Assembly: GCA_963770045.1 (NCBI GenBank)
Contig: CAVYOD010000011.1
Coordinates: 62,001 to 126,000, forward strand
DNA length: 64,000 nt
Direction of reading: 5' to 3'
DNA from: CAVYOD01 sp963770045
Lineage (GTDB): Bacteria; Acidobacteriota; Aminicenantia; Aminicenantales; CAVYOD01
The notes under the pieces were generated by a model. It searched no databases and was not told where the DNA came from. It saw nothing but the letters and a program-made list of their open reading frames with translations. The position numbers and the translations under genes are program-made. How positions within the stretch are numbered: position 1 is the stretch's first letter; the number at the start of each line of letters is the position of its first letter. Of the stretch, positions 18,193 through 27,600 are shown one piece after another.

Positions 18193-19811
18193 ATGAGCCA
18201 CAGGTTTTTGAGGGTTTTGGTTCTTTTTATCTTTCTGGCGGCGGTCCCGTTCCTCCATTGCGACCAGAAGATCCTCACCATCCTCCACACCAACGACACG
18301 CATTCGAATCTCTTTCCTCTTGGTCCCAATGACTCCTTGGGCGGGATAGCCCGGATGTCGACGCTCATCAAAGAGTTGAAAGCCAAGGATCAGAATGTCT
18401 TGACTCTGAACGCGGGAGACGTCTTTGTCGGCACCTTCGAGTTCAACAAGTACCTCGGCTATCCCGAGCTCAAGATCATGGAAGGGCTGTACGATGCGAT
18501 GGAGCTCGGAAATCACGAGTTTGACCTCGGGACAGATGTGCTGATCGGGGTGCTGAGCGGGGTCATACCGAATAAACCCGCCATCACCATGCCTGTTATC
18601 TGCGCGAACATTGACATGACGAAAGCCCCGGCCGCACTTGCCTCACTCGTGAAGCCTTCCATCATCAAGATGGTCGGCGGTGTCAAGGTCGGGATCACCG
18701 GCGTTGTGACTATCGAAGAACAGAATTATTCGTCCGAGGTCTTTGCTTTCTTGACCGATCCTTTTGTCGCTGCCGGCACGCAGGCGGGATTGCTCAAGGC
18801 GGCTGGCTGCGATGTCGTCATCTGCGTCTCCCATCTCGGGTTGATGACCGACGAGCTGGGCTTGTCAGCGGTTCCGAACATCGACATCATCATCAGCGGA
18901 CATTCTCATGACGCCCTGACTTCCCCCATCTTGGCCGGAGGAAAGATCATCGTCCAGGCCGGAGAGTTCGGGAAATTCCTGGGCGAGCTCAAAGTGAAGA
19001 TCGATAACGGCGGAGTTTCGGGGGACCGATTATAAATTGCACAAGGTCGATTGGAGAACTCGAAAAGATCCACATCTGCTCTTGCCGCTGGCTGCGCTCA
19101 GAGTGGGGTTGGTCCTGGATCCCCGTTTCGGACCCGTCCTCGGCAAGTTTGTCGCCCAGGCGGAATTTGACATGGAGAAATCCTGGCCGGACGGGAGTGC
19201 CTTCAGAGACACAGCCATCGGGGACCTTGTCGCGGACGCCATGAAATGGGGCGTTAAGAAGGCCGGCCATCCTGTGGACATCGCTCTCGAGGCCCTGGGC
19301 TACATCGGAAGCAAGATCTACAGAGGGCAAAGTGGTCGGCGAAGACGTGATGAGCGTTGTGCCCTACGGCTACGATCCGACAAGCGGCCTCGGCTTCAAG
19401 ATAGTCATTGTTCCACTGACCGGAATGCAGATACTGCAGGGGCTCGAATACTCTGTTTTCTATGATTCCCTTATACCTATGACATGTCCATGCAGCCGTC
19501 GGGTTTGACCTTTAACTATGATTCGCTAAAGCCGGCAGGAGCAAGGGTGGATTACTCCTCCGTAAAAGTCAACGGGAGTCCCATCAATCCTCTCGCGCCC
19601 TACAACGTGGCCATGAACGAGCAGGTCTATCGGGTTTTGAAGTCGTTGGATCCAACCGTCCCTGACCCGGTTTCGACCGGGCTTTTCGAATACAGAGCTT
19701 GTCCGTGACTATATGAAGAAGCTGATCCACGTGGGCTATGTTTCCGAAGGAAGGGTCATCGACCAGACTCTTTTAGGAACGCCGCTCGACGAAGCGATTA
19801 AAGAGAATTAA
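18193..19811 (+). pseudogene. 5'-nucleotidase/cyclic phosphodiesterase (UshA-like), four frame breaks
   Basis: The ATG at 18193 follows TAGGAGGG. An export signal (VLVLFIFLAAVPFLHC) precedes the calcineurin-like metallophosphatase domain: ILHTNDTHSN, NAGDVFVG, ELGNHEFD, VICVSHLG and IISGHSHD. An extra G in the run 19020-19024 ends the first open frame at 19035. The C-terminal nucleotide-binding domain continues in other frames (TDYKLHKVDWRT, GEDVMSVVPYGYDPTSG, PSGLTFNYDS, and finally LVRDYMKKLIHVGYV to a TAA at 19811), with further breaks near 19330, 19475 and 19690. The enzyme would hydrolyse extracytoplasmic nucleotides to nucleosides. Four breaks in 1.6 kb suggest a real pseudogene or a poor-quality stretch. 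Confidence 0.8.
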
Positions 19812-19878
19812 GAGCGCCAAGAAAGCGCCTATCGCCGCCCATAAGGTTCGTCCCTTGAGGGTGGCGAAAAGCCCTGCA

Positions 19879-21006
19879 CTAACAGGACTTCTGTAAAAAG
19901 CGCCGCAATCGACCTCGGCGGCGACGCCAGCAGTTTTTTTCCTGGGGCCATTGGTAGGGCGACTTCTGGAGGGTCCGGCCGAAGTATTTTTCCAGGATCC
20001 GGTTTTCTTTGCAGGCGATAAAGAGAAGCTTCTTTCTTCTCTCCTCATCCTGAGTTTTCTGAGCATCCTCAAACTTCCGGTCCCTTCGGAAAACGTGGAT
20101 CCGGAGCTCGTACATGAAGGGATGGGTCGAGGAGGTGAAAGTCCTCAGGAAATCGTCGTAATTTTTATCCTTCCATTCCCAGAGAAGCCGGCCGTATTCA
20201 TCTGCCCGCTCCTGGTCAACCTCCCTGAGGTCCTCCAGGTTGAGCCGGGAATAAAACACCCCTATCTCCGGGTCCTTGTGTTTATAACGGTATTCGCTCA
20301 TCGCCTCTTCTTTTTCCAGGAATGCGAGGGCCGGAAGACGCCTCGCCACCCAGGCCACAACGCGAGGAGTGTTTGACAGACAAAGCCCGAGGAGGACTAG
20401 GTTGGCTCCCAGAAGGATCGAAATCCGCCTGAATGATTCCGGCCGCGCTTTTTCCGATATTATTTTTGGCTTCACGCCTTGCCAGAGGGCGATCTGGAAA
20501 AGTCCGACCGCGATGGCATTGAGCCCCACATCCTGAAGGTCCCAATAGCGTCCGGGAACCGCCCATTGGATGATCTCGTCGAAAGTCCCGATCAACGACC
20601 CGATCAAAAGAGCCGCCGGATAGATGCTTTTGTCCTTGATCGAGAAGCTCAGGGCCCGAAATAAGAAATAGCCGAGGAGACCATACTGCAAAAAATGGAC
20701 GGCAGCCTCAGGAGTCTTCCAAAGTCTCAGCGTAAAATAAATATAACAGCCGGCCACGAGGATGAGCCAAAGATAGCGTGGAATTGAGCGGATCCGAAGT
20801 CGGAAATAAAGGACATAAACAAGACCGCAGAACGCGGCCGCCGTCGTCCCAACGACAAGATAGCCGAATAGCGCCCGGCCCCCATGTGTGGAAACAAACC
20901 GCTGGATGGCCCGGGCGAGGGGGATGATCGCATAAATGGCTGCTGTGCAGAGCCCCACCCACAGCCAGGCCAGCCGCCGCGACCTCGGATCTTCCATTTT
21001 CTGCAT
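19879..21006 (-). CDS. VanZ-like membrane protein
   Basis: Starts at ATG 21006. Helices occur near the N-terminus (LAWLWVGLCTAAIYAIIPLA), then three or four more, with the VanZ signature FLQYGLLGYFLFRAL and GTFDEIIQWAVPGRYWDLQD followed by NAIAVGLFQ. A soluble charged C-terminal region follows. The visible frame ends at 19879 with an odd Arg-rich tail after a run of seven T (19934-19940). One base fewer in that run would instead continue to 19773 with a final hydrophobic helix (LWAAIGAFLALLILF), overlapping the nucleotidase end. VanZ proteins are linked to lipid and glycopeptide responses, but function here is unknown. Confidence 0.82.
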   Translation of the reverse strand: MQKMEDPRSRRLAWLWVGLCTAAIYAIIPLARAIQRFVSTHGGRALFGYLVVGTTAAAFCGLVYVLYFRLRIRSIPRYLWLILVAGCYIYFTLRLWKTPEAAVHFLQYGLLGYFLFRALSFSIKDKSIYPAALLIGSLIGTFDEIIQWAVPGRYWDLQDVGLNAIAVGLFQIALWQGVKPKIISEKARPESFRRISILLGANLVLLGLCLSNTPRVVAWVARRLPALAFLEKEEAMSEYRYKHKDPEIGVFYSRLNLEDLREVDQERADEYGRLLWEWKDKNYDDFLRTFTSSTHPFMYELRIHVFRRDRKFEDAQKTQDEERRKKLLFIACKENRILEKYFGRTLQKSPYQWPQEKNCWRRRRGRLRRFLQKSC

Positions 21007-21198
21007 TGATCCAAAAAATGGTAATATAAACCCCTGGGCAAAGCAACAACGAGAGACGCCAGAGCGTGAAGCAGCGGACAAGGCCAATTGCGATGAATCG
21101 CATTGCCGCTTCTAACCCCTCACTCCTTACCCCTTACCATTCACCGCATTTTCTTGGAATATTTCCTGATTTCGGCTGTATCTATTTATGGAGCTCCA

Positions 21199-21777
21199 AT
21201 GAACGAAGATGAAAGAAAGGACGAAGCCAGGCTCATCGCCAGGGCCAAAGAGGGAAACATGGAAGCCTTTGAAACGCTCGTTCGCAAGTACCAGCAGACG
21301 ATCTATTACCTCTGTCGCCGGATGGCGGGAAGCCACCAGGCCGCCGACGACCTCTCCCAGGAGACCTTCATCAAGGCGTATTTTGCCCTCTCTCAGTTCC
21401 GAGAGCAGATGAATTTCTATGCCTGGCTTCGGAAGATCGCCGTCAACAACAGTCTGAACTATTTGAAGGCCCAGAAAAGGGAAGTCCCCTTGGCTGAGAC
21501 CGAAATCAGGAATCCGGACAACCCATCCCCCGTCCACAGAGAGTTGCCCCTGGACACCCTCCAGCGCGCCGAGATCGAACGGAAATTCAAGGAAGCCCTT
21601 CACGCCCTCCCGGCCGATCAGAAATCCATCTTCATCCTGAGGTTCTATGAAAACCTGAGCTACAAGGAGATCGCCCAAGCCCTGAACCTGCCCCGCGGAA
21701 CTGTGATGTCCCGGTTGAACCGAGCTCGCCAGAAGCTCAAGAGCGGACTCGCCGATTACCTTAAGAGGAGAAGCTGA
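21199..21777 (+). CDS. ECF-type RNA polymerase sigma factor
   Basis: A 192-residue sigma-70 family protein. Region 2 covers EAFETLVRKYQQTIYYLC through DDLSQETFIKAYFAL, FREQMNFYAWLRKIAVN; region 4 covers LPADQKSIFILRFYENLSY, KEIAQALNLPRGTVMSRLNR. It directs RNA polymerase to stress or envelope-response promoters. The next gene, whose start lies one base after this stop, encodes the putative zinc-finger anti-sigma domain, the classic sigma/anti-sigma pair. The start at ATG 21199 has only a weak GGAGCTCC upstream; an earlier in-frame ATG at 21103 would add an unconserved leader. Confidence 0.95.
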   Translation: MNEDERKDEARLIARAKEGNMEAFETLVRKYQQTIYYLCRRMAGSHQAADDLSQETFIKAYFALSQFREQMNFYAWLRKIAVNNSLNYLKAQKREVPLAETEIRNPDNPSPVHRELPLDTLQRAEIERKFKEALHALPADQKSIFILRFYENLSYKEIAQALNLPRGTVMSRLNRARQKLKSGLADYLKRRS

Positions 21778-21778
21778 G

Positions 21779-22771
21779 ATGAGACACAAAAAGATCAGAG
21801 ACTTAATCGGCGCCTATCTTGACGGAGAGCTCGAGAGCAAGGTGAAAGCGAAGGTGGAATCTCACCTCAAGACCTGCCGGGAATGCGGCCGGGAATTGCG
21901 CCTCTTGGAGCGGTTGAACGAATTGCCCAGAGAATTTCCGGTGGTTCCTTCCGAGGGCGACTATTGGGCGTCCTTTCCAGACCGGGTTAAAGCCAGGCTC
22001 GCCCGGGAGATTTCCGGGGCCTCGAGAAAGGAGGCTAAGATGTTCAGAGATTCATTCATCAAACCGGACAAGAACATCGGGTTGAAGGCCGTCGTTTTTC
22101 CTTTGTCTTTGACGGCCCATGCTCTCATTGCCCTGCTCATCATCATCCTTCCGTTGCTGACGACCAGCAACCTGCCGAAGGTGGAGGTGTACAGCGCGTT
22201 CTTAGCGCCGCCGCCACCGCCACCGCCGCCGCCACCGCCGCCGGCCAAGAAGCGGGCCAGCTCCCAGGCCAAGACGCGGATCAAGCCGGTTCAGGCCCCG
22301 TCCCCGATCGAACCGGGACGCCTGGTCGCCCCCGTCGAGATTCCCCAGGAGATCGCCGAGGAACAGCTGAGCGACATCGGGGTTGAGGGCGGAGTCGAGG
22401 GTGGAGTCGAAGGCGGAGTTGTGGGCGGAGTTCTAGGAGGCGTGGTCGGAGGAGTGTTGGGAGGCGTGGTTGGAGAGGTGGAAGCGCCGGTGCGGGCGGT
22501 GGGCGAGATCAAGCCGCCGAAGCTGATCAAGGAAGTGTCGCCGGTGTATCCTGAGATCGCGCGGCAGGCGCGAGTGGAAGGGGTGGTGATCATCGAGGCG
22601 ACGACGGACATCTACGGCCGGGTGTCGCACTGGAAGGTGCTGCGGTCGATTCCGCTCCTGGACCAGGCGGCGATCGACGCGGTCCGGCAGTGGGTCTACG
22701 AGCCGATGATCATCAACGGCCGTCCGCGGGGAGTCATCTTCACGGTCACCGTCAAGTTCCAACTCAAGTAG
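21779..22771 (+). CDS. Zinc-finger anti-sigma domain fused to TonB-like protein
   Basis: A 330-residue protein. Residues 1-50 are a ZAS-type anti-sigma zinc finger (His29-x3-Cys33-x2-Cys36, DGEL before it). A membrane helix at about 103-127 is followed by a run of twelve prolines near 143-154, a Pro/Lys spacer, a Gly-Gly-Val repeat region near 200-235 and a TonB C-terminal domain (SPVYPEIARQARVEGVVI, AIDAVRQWVYEPM). So one chain spans cytoplasm, membrane and periplasm. Met88 (ATG 22040) is preceded by a perfect AAAGGAGG, so a TonB-only product may also be made. Either a true fusion that couples outer-membrane transport to sigma control, or two genes joined by loss of a stop. Confidence 0.88.
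   Translation: MRHKKIRDLIGAYLDGELESKVKAKVESHLKTCRECGRELRLLERLNELPREFPVVPSEGDYWASFPDRVKARLAREISGASRKEAKMFRDSFIKPDKNIGLKAVVFPLSLTAHALIALLIIILPLLTTSNLPKVEVYSAFLAPPPPPPPPPPPPAKKRASSQAKTRIKPVQAPSPIEPGRLVAPVEIPQEIAEEQLSDIGVEGGVEGGVEGGVVGGVLGGVVGGVLGGVVGEVEAPVRAVGEIKPPKLIKEVSPVYPEIARQARVEGVVIIEATTDIYGRVSHWKVLRSIPLLDQAAIDAVRQWVYEPMIINGRPRGVIFTVTVKFQLK
22027..22042 (+). promoter_or_regulatory. Internal Shine-Dalgarno and ATG inside the anti-sigma/TonB gene
   Basis: AAAGGAGG (22027-22034) with a five-base spacer to an in-frame ATG (22040-22042). It is the strongest ribosome-binding site in this operon. It would start a 243-residue TonB-like protein beginning just before the membrane helix. Confidence 0.6.
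22379..22474 (+). repeat. In-frame Gly-Gly-Val coding repeat
   Basis: About ten tandem units of 9-12 bases of the form GGxGGAGTx encode GVEGGVEGG and GGVVGGVLGG runs within the TonB-like protein. The units vary at the codon level, so it is a minisatellite-like coding repeat that could change length by slippage. It is not CRISPR: no spacers and units are coding. Confidence 0.8.
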
Positions 22772-22823
22772 TGAGCACTGAGCTGTGAGCAGTGAATTGT
22801 GGGAAGACAAACACTCAAGGCAA

Positions 22824-22850
22824 AGGGGACGGCTCATTGGACCGTCCCCT
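22824..22850 (+). terminator. Hairpin after anti-sigma/TonB gene
   Basis: AGGGGACGG and CCGTCCCCT pair over nine bases around a nine-base loop, about 53 bases after the stop at 22771. Only a short T-containing tail (CTTGG) follows, so termination efficiency is uncertain; it could also be a member of the intergenic repeat family here. Confidence 0.4.
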
Positions 22851-23060
22851 CTTGGGATTGCGACTTACGTTTTTTGGAGCTCCCTCTCCCTATCCCTCCC
22901 CCCTCGTGGGGGAGGGAAGGGCGAGGTGAGACGGAGATGGATACGAGGCCATTGCGGCGCCGGAGGGCGGGGCAGTCGCCAGAGGAGAAAAATTGCCTCG
23001 CCGGCCGTTCCTCCTTGGAGCGAAGGCCAGTCCGTCCTCCGGCGGCTCGCAATAATACTA

Positions 23061-23390
23061 GTGAGCAGTGAGCGGTGAGCCGTGAGCAGAGTGCACAAGG
23101 AATCCTAAATTCACAGAGAAGATTCCTCGCGAAGCAGCATCTGATGGGCCTCGTTTCCCTTCCCGCGACGACGGTCAATAGCGGAGTCGTTGGGGGTGTG
23201 CGCGGAGGGGGGTGAGACTTGAGCGACCCCTGGCGTGAGATAAATTGCAGCGACGCTGCATTTCACGTTTTTTGGAAGGGTGTCCCCTTGGGGAACGTCC
23301 CCCAGTTTAAGGTTTAACCTTCACCAGGCATAAGCGTAAATCGTTATTTATCAATTAATTACGGCTCACGGCTCACTGCTCACAGCTCAC
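23061..23390. repeat. MITE-like element with GTGAGC terminal inverted repeats
   Basis: The left arm at 23061-23087 and the right arm at 23364-23390 are inverted copies matching at 25 of 27 positions. They bracket about 275 bases without a gene. I could not see a clear target-site duplication. Related GTGAGC arrays occur at 22771-22796, 24598-24621 and 28115-28165, so the arms may just be members of a dispersed family. Confidence 0.5.
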
Positions 23391-23548
23391 CCGCGATGTG
23401 GGGTAACCCCTAGGGGTGAGCTAAAATCACGCTGGGAATCATCTCAAAAGACGATTGCCTGGCGGGAACCGAGGGTTGATAGTATGTTCTCTCGGGACGG
23501 GAGGAGAAAGTCCCTCAAGTGACTGTGCGGAAAGGAATCGACAGAGAG

Positions 23549-24421
23549 ATGAGAGTTTCAGCGAGAGGGGACATCAAATCAGCCGTGATATCCCTGACCC
23601 TATTTCTAGCTCTTGGAGGGTTGCTCTCCTCCAACTCCCTGGCCAAGAAGCTGGAAGTGATCGTGGACAAAGCGGACGTCCATCTCAATCCCGATGAAAA
23701 CAGTGCGATCGTCGAATCACTCGAAAGAGGCGCAACCATGAGCCTCGCCAGCCCCGTCAAGTCCCGGATCAATTGGTTCTATGTCTACTTTACGTCGGCC
23801 GAATCAGGATCGACCAGGTCGGGTTACATCTTGGATTCCCTGGTCCAGAAGCTTTATGCGGATGTCAAGTCAATCACCATCTCCACGGGGACCGGGAAAT
23901 CCATGGAGCACAACAACGACCGCCGCTATTTCAGAGAGAGACGATGGGGGACGAGCCAGGAAAAATTCGTCGATGCTGAGGGTAATCCCGACCGCCTGGA
24001 CAAAATCGAAGGCCTGGACGTCCTGACCTACCAGACGAGGATCATGGGAATGGATTGCGAAGTCGAGTACGTCTTTGCCGACAACAAGCTCGTGCGCGAG
24101 AGATTCGGCTTCAGCGAGCAGCATGCCGATACGAATCAGCATATTGCCGATTATCAGCGGCTGCGAAACCTTCTCATCCAGACGCACGGCGAGCCCAAAG
24201 GCGACAAAGTCACCTGGATGGATGCGTCCCAGAAGAGAGATTCCTCTGCCTGGGGCGAAGCCCTGGCTCTGGGCCAGGTCGAATTCCACGCCCAGTGGAA
24301 AATAGTCGGCGCGGAGATCGATCTCGCCCTCTATCGGGACCACAATAACAACAAGATCTTTCTCGAGTCTGAATGCCGCGGCCTTCAGCCTCAAAAATTC
24401 TCCAAAGGTGCCCTCCTCTAA
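23549..24421 (+). CDS. Exported SH3-like domain protein of unknown function
   Basis: About 290 residues. The signal peptide (AVISLTLFLALGGLLSS) ends near SLAKK, then a bacterial SH3-like domain (KKLEVIVDKADVHLNPDENS, GYILDSLVQKL) of about 70 residues. The rest is unrecognised, with a DCEVEYVFADNKLVRERFGF segment and a GEPKGDKVTW segment, possibly an FxxK fold in envelope proteins. A GTG at 23519 in frame would add ten residues; I prefer ATG 23549 because it gives a standard signal sequence. Function unknown; periplasmic location is likely. Confidence 0.78.
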   Translation: MRVSARGDIKSAVISLTLFLALGGLLSSNSLAKKLEVIVDKADVHLNPDENSAIVESLERGATMSLASPVKSRINWFYVYFTSAESGSTRSGYILDSLVQKLYADVKSITISTGTGKSMEHNNDRRYFRERRWGTSQEKFVDAEGNPDRLDKIEGLDVLTYQTRIMGMDCEVEYVFADNKLVRERFGFSEQHADTNQHIADYQRLRNLLIQTHGEPKGDKVTWMDASQKRDSSAWGEALALGQVEFHAQWKIVGAEIDLALYRDHNNNKIFLESECRGLQPQKFSKGALL

Positions 24422-24451
24422 ATTTTCTCAATAAACCTCCCCCTTTTAATT

Positions 24452-24476
24452 CCCCTTTTCCCCCAAGGAAAAGGGG
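24452..24476 (+). terminator. Strong hairpin downstream of SH3-like gene
   Basis: CCCCTTTTCC and GGAAAAGGGG form a perfect ten-pair stem with a five-base loop, 31 bases after the stop at 24421 and between convergent genes. No T run follows on the plus strand. It may be a terminator for either gene or an intergenic repeat. Confidence 0.45.
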
Positions 24477-24597
24477 TCTATCCAGGGCGTACCACGTACT
24501 CCGTAAACCAAGTCAAAAGGTGAGGGGTGAGTGGTCAGGGGTAAGCTTGATGTCAAGATGTCTCTTTAAAAAGTCTTGCGCTGGATTCTTAACTTCT

Positions 24598-24621
24598 CAG
24601 TGCTCACAGCTCACTGCTCAC
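24598..24621. repeat. GTGAGC-type intergenic repeat
   Basis: A short array of GCTCAC words (the reverse complement of GTGAGC) at the 3' edge of the tricorn gene, overlapping its stop codon by a base. Same family as at 22.8, 23.1, 23.4 and 28.1 kb. Confidence 0.6.
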
Positions 24622-27600
24622 TATTTGATGTCTTTTTCCACCCATTTCGACCGGTCGGGTTCCTTGGGCTTCTGGACTTTTTTGGGCGGATTCTTCTTGA
24701 GCTCCTCCATCAGCACTTCGACGCCCTTCTCAAGGCTCGGGTCCTTCCCAGCCGCCACAAGTTCCGGGAGGTCCCAGACTTCGATGTCCGGACTCACTCC
24801 CACTCCCTCAACGGCCCACTCGCCTTCGGTGCTGACAAATGCAAATGTGGGGACATTGATGCTGCCCCCATCCGCCAAGCCCGGGTTCCCGGATAGGCCG
24901 ACCAGTCCTCCCCATGTCCTTGTTCCGATGAGCGTCCCGAGCTTTCGCTTTCTGAAATAGTACGGGAAGGCATCGCCGCCCGAGCCGGCGTACCCGTTGA
25001 TGAGCATGACCTTGGGTCCCTCGTGAACCATCTGGGGTGTCGAGGCCATTTCGAGGCCGGTCCTGGCGATATAATTCAGCATTCTCCGGCCCAGGAGATC
25101 GGTCATCTCATCCGGGATGAAGCCGCCGCCATTGTAGCGTTCATCGATGATGAGAGCGTCCTTTTTGTGATAGGCATAAAACCCCTTGAAGAGCTCCCGG
25201 TTTCCGGCGATATTCGTGTCCGGAACGTGGATGTAACCGATCCGGCCGCCCGAGAGCTTATCGACCATCTCGCGTCTTGTCCGCACCCAGTCGAGATAGA
25301 AGAGCCCCAGTTCACTTTTGATGGGTTTCACCCAATATTCGCGGGCGCCTTCCGCTGTCGGTTTCGCGTTGACGAGAAGATTCACTTTCTTGCCGGCCGT
25401 GTTTTCCAGGTATTTGTAGGGGTTGTCTTTGAGTGTGACGTCATGGCCGTTGAGGCTGATCAGATAGTCACCCTCTCGGACGCCGACGCCCTGCTCGGTG
25501 AGCGGCGAGCGCGAACTCTCATCCCAGTTCTCGCCCTTGTAGATTTTGCTGATGACGTATCGTCCGGCTTTCTCGTCGGCGCGAAATTCGCAGCCGAGCA
25601 ATCCGCCCTCCAGCCTCTTTGGATGAGGGAAATCGCCCCAGTCCACATAAGCGTGCCCGACGTTGAGCTCGGCCACGAGCTCTCCGAAAATGAAATCCAG
25701 GTCGGCGCGGTGGCTGACGTAGGGGACAAGAAGGCCATATTTCTCTCTCATCTTGACCCAATCGACGCCGTGCATGTTCTTGACATAAAACCAGTCGCGC
25801 ACGATCCGCCAGCCATCGTTGTAGATCTGCTGCCATTCCTTCTGGGGATCGATGCGGACGTTGAGGTCGGCCAGGTTCAGCTCACCATCGCCGACCTTCT
25901 GTCCGGGCGACAACTCGACGATACCGAACCGATCGCCGGACCGGTACAGGAGTTTCTTGCCGTCCGCTGAAAGCGTTGCGCCGCTGATACCGCTGATGAT
26001 CGTCACGTCTTTTTTGTCTTCGATCGTGAATTTATGGATGTCGCCATCCTTTCCATAGATGATCCCGCCCTCGATGGCCGCCAGAGCCTGGTAAGCGCCC
26101 GCTTCGAGCGGGAAGGCGGTGATCCGGTCGTTGAGCCCGTCGAGATCGATTTGGACCGTGGAGGCGGGTTTTTCCTCTGCTTTTGTCTTGGGCTGTGTCT
26201 CAGCTTTTGTATCCTTCGTTCCCTTCGCCGGAGGCACTTGGGTTTGCTTGATCTCCTCGAGATCGTTCTTGTCTTTGAAAAGCGGTCCCCCCGTCTTGGT
26301 CAGCGTCATGGCGTAGATATTCGTCGACCGGTTGTATACGTAATAAAACTCAAAGCTCGAGAAGGACAAATTGAAGGTCCTGTCCGAGAGGAAATAGATA
26401 TATTTTCCGCAGGGGGAAAATACGGGCGAGAAGTCTGAGTAGAGGCTGTCGGTCAATTGGAAAGCTTTTGCCTGATCGAGGGAATAAACCCAGATGGCAT
26501 TCTGCCCGCTCTCGCCGTCCTTTCCGTAAACCACCCATTTGGAATCCGGCGACCAGCCGTAGTCGGTGAGGTCGAAGCTGCGGGCCCTGTCGACGAGGGA
26601 CACTTTCTTGGTGGCGACGTCCAGGATTTGAAGGTTCAGGTCTTTGTCCCCGAAGAGGAGTTTGGTGCTGTCCGGCGACCAGGCCGGGGGGAAACGCCAG
26701 ATCTTGGAGCCCGTCGTGAGCTGGGTGATTTTGTTTCCGCTGCTTTTCGTCGTCTCCATAAGATAGATTTCGTATTCGCCGCTCACATCCGAATAATAGG
26801 CGACGTATTTGCCATCGGGAGACCAACGGGGATAGATCTCGCGCACGCCCTGCGAGTCGGTGAGGTTATAGATGACGCCCTCTTTTGCCGGGACGGTGAA
26901 GATCTCGCCTCTGGCCTCGAAGACGGCCCGTTTTCCCGTGGGCGAAATGTCGAAGCTGTCGATGTTCCCCCTGACGTTTTTGATAGAGGCGAGGAGGTTG
27001 GGGTTATCGAAGTGAATCGCGACCGGGACCTTCTTTTCTTCCCGGGTGGCCAGGTCCAGCTTCCAGATGTAGCCCCCGCACTCGTAGACAATGTCGCCGT
27101 TCTTGCCTGAAGGCCAGAGAACGTCGTAATCAGTGTGGTTGGTGATCTTCTCGACCTGCTCGTTGGTCGAATCGTAAGCATAGATGTTCAGGGTCAGGTC
27201 GCGGTCCGAGGCGAAATAGATCTTCTCTTTGTACTTGATAGGGTGCTGGTCCGTCCCGGGGAAGGTCGTGATCCTCTTGGAGACGTTTTTCACGAGGTCG
27301 TAAATCCAGATGTCCTGGGCCCGTCCTCCCTTGTACCGTTTCCAGGTTCGGAATTCTCGGGAGATGGGTGTGTAGACGATCTTCGTGCCGCAGGGGCAAA
27401 AGGTTCCTCCGCCCGCCTCCGGGATCTGGAGCGGGGTTTCGAGGCCGCCGTCGACACTCACCAGGAAATACTTGCCCATCCGCTCACCCCAGGGTGTCCG
27501 GTTGGCCCGAACCAGGATCTTTTTGCTGTCCGGCGACCAGTCGCAGACCTGGTAGTCCCAACCGGCTCGCGGAGGCATGATTCCCACGTCATTGTAGTAG

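Larger units (their letters stand above)
22772..23548. other. Repeat-rich intergenic region
   Basis: About 780 bases with no convincing gene. It holds a hairpin at 22824-22850, a GC-rich hairpin at 22893-22917 (TCCCTCCCCC/GGGGGAGGGA), two inverted GTGAGC arrays (23061-23089 and 23362-23390), a small palindrome GCAGCGACGCTGC near 23248-23260, and a 29-base element at 23278-23306 repeated inversely at 27983. Possible structured leader RNA lies before the next gene (GGGAC...GTCCC near 23490-23515), but it fits no riboswitch I know. Confidence 0.6.

Noticed and set aside
22379..22474. Short tandem repeats that could be taken for a CRISPR array
   Set aside because: Units are 9-12 bases, in frame and without spacers; they encode a Gly-Gly-Val spacer in the TonB-like protein.
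23391..23548. Riboswitch before the SH3-like gene
   Set aside because: Some pairing is possible, but no conserved riboswitch core that I know can be recognised.
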